This document shows positions 22,079 to 22,336 of a stretch of 22,336 nucleotides of DNA, piece by piece (position 1 is the first letter of the stretch; every line of letters begins with the position of its first letter). Below the pieces are notes generated by a model. That model made no database searches. It was not told the DNA's origin and saw only the letters and a program-made list of their open reading frames with translations. The position numbers and the translations under genes were made by a program. This stretch comes from an uncultured Acinetobacter sp. (lineage in GTDB: Bacteria > Cyanobacteriota > Vampirovibrionia > Gastranaerophilales > Gastranaerophilaceae). The DNA lies in the NCBI GenBank assembly GCA_946623365.1, contig CAMORE010000018.1, forward strand, positions 1-22,336, given 5' to 3'.

Positions 22079-22157
22079 CTTATGCCTAACATAATCTTTT
22101 TTCTTACTTTTATACTATATATTTATCGGCATAAAAGGGATTTTCTTTAGATTTTTT

Positions 22158-22171
22158 GTATAAATTGTTAC
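22158..22171. promoter_or_regulatory. GTA-N8-TAC site upstream of the 801-residue gene
   Basis: GTATAAATTGTTAC fits the spacing of a cyanobacterial NtcA-type site (GTA-N8-TAC) and shares ATTGTTACA with the palindrome at 13990-14007. The match is short and the genome AT-rich, so chance is a real alternative. Confidence 0.25.
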
Positions 22172-22207
22172 AAAAATTAACATTTAAAATGAAAAGTTTA
22201 GTTACAC

Positions 22208-22239
22208 AAATGCAACAAAAAACATATTTTGTTGCATTT
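22208..22239. repeat. Perfect 13-base inverted repeat
   Basis: AAATGCAACAAAA (22208-22220) and TTTTGTTGCATTT (22227-22239) flank 6 bases. It could act as a weak bidirectional terminator or as a protein-binding site. Confidence 0.75.
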
Positions 22240-22260
22240 ATTCAAAAACTCATATTATAT

Positions 22261-22311
22261 CTACTTTTTCTCCTCTCTTTGTTTCGGGGGTAAAGAGAGG
22301 AGAAAAAGTAG
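22261..22311. repeat. Perfect 20-base inverted repeat at the right edge
   Basis: Arms 22261-22280 and 22292-22311 are perfectly complementary (left CTACTTTTTCTCC…, right …GGAGAAAAAGTAG) around an 11-base G-rich loop. AGAGGAGA(A/G)AAA then recurs at about 22316-22327, outside the hairpin. Its length and purine/pyrimidine bias suggest a mobile or dispersed palindromic element that continues beyond the window. Confidence 0.8.
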
Positions 22312-22336
22312 CAAAAAGAGGAGAGAAACACCGAGC

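Overview
The window is AT-rich bacterial chromosome, densely coding on both strands, with no rRNA, tRNA, CRISPR array, transposase or phage gene that I can see. The gene set is LL-diaminopimelate aminotransferase, ATP-dependent PEP carboxykinase, an oxygen-labile Fe-S serine dehydratase, a bifunctional-nuclease (DUF151) protein, and SerA beside a class V aminotransferase. Together with several Asn/Lys-rich unknown proteins, this suggests a fermentative gut anaerobe of the non-photosynthetic cyanobacterial relatives (Vampirovibrionia/Melainabacteria, order Gastranaerophilales). That assignment is inferred from gene content and sequence style, not from a search. The genetic code looks standard: TGA is used as a stop and RF2 is present.

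Layout. 1-934 (-): 5' part of pckA, cut by the window edge. 1050-2322 (-): two overlapping genes for distantly similar membrane proteins. 2323-2546: gap with no clear element. 2547-5781 (-): tight operon tmk-prfB-sdaAB-sdaAA, with prfB needing a +1 frameshift. 5862-6356 (-): LemA-like protein, divergent from an isolated ribosomal block rpsH-rplF-rplR (6647-8208, +). That block has a long structured leader, repeat-filled gaps and a terminator. 8317-9663 (+): a lone FliI/SctN-type export ATPase, then a 246-residue unknown with an internal duplication (9687-10427). 10437-11618 (-): dapL. 11737-12492 (-): small membrane protein and bifunctional nuclease, divergent from nadK (12559-13347, +). 13407-14909: two divergent unknowns sharing a palindrome. 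14906-18869 (-): serine-synthesis cluster (class V aminotransferase, 121-residue unknown, serA, serB). 19024-19617 (+) and 19673-22078 (-): two unknowns converging on a bidirectional terminator. 22079-22336: palindromic non-coding sequence.

How it fits together. Serine is made (aminotransferase-SerA-SerB) and broken down to pyruvate (SdaAA/SdaAB) by genes in the same window, with PEP carboxykinase at the adjoining carbon node. Housekeeping genes (tmk, prfB, nadK, ribosomal proteins) are mixed with lineage-specific proteins of unknown role.

The most interesting signals are these. (1) Three otherwise unrelated proteins share a short Asn/Ile-rich N-terminal motif. (2) Three plus-strand genes start 6-7 bases after an extended -10 box, which suggests leaderless mRNAs. 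(3) The serA-serB gap consists of dispersed-repeat-like palindromes that can fold in two mutually exclusive ways over the serB ribosome-binding site. (4) Three genes of the spc ribosomal operon stand alone with repeats between them.
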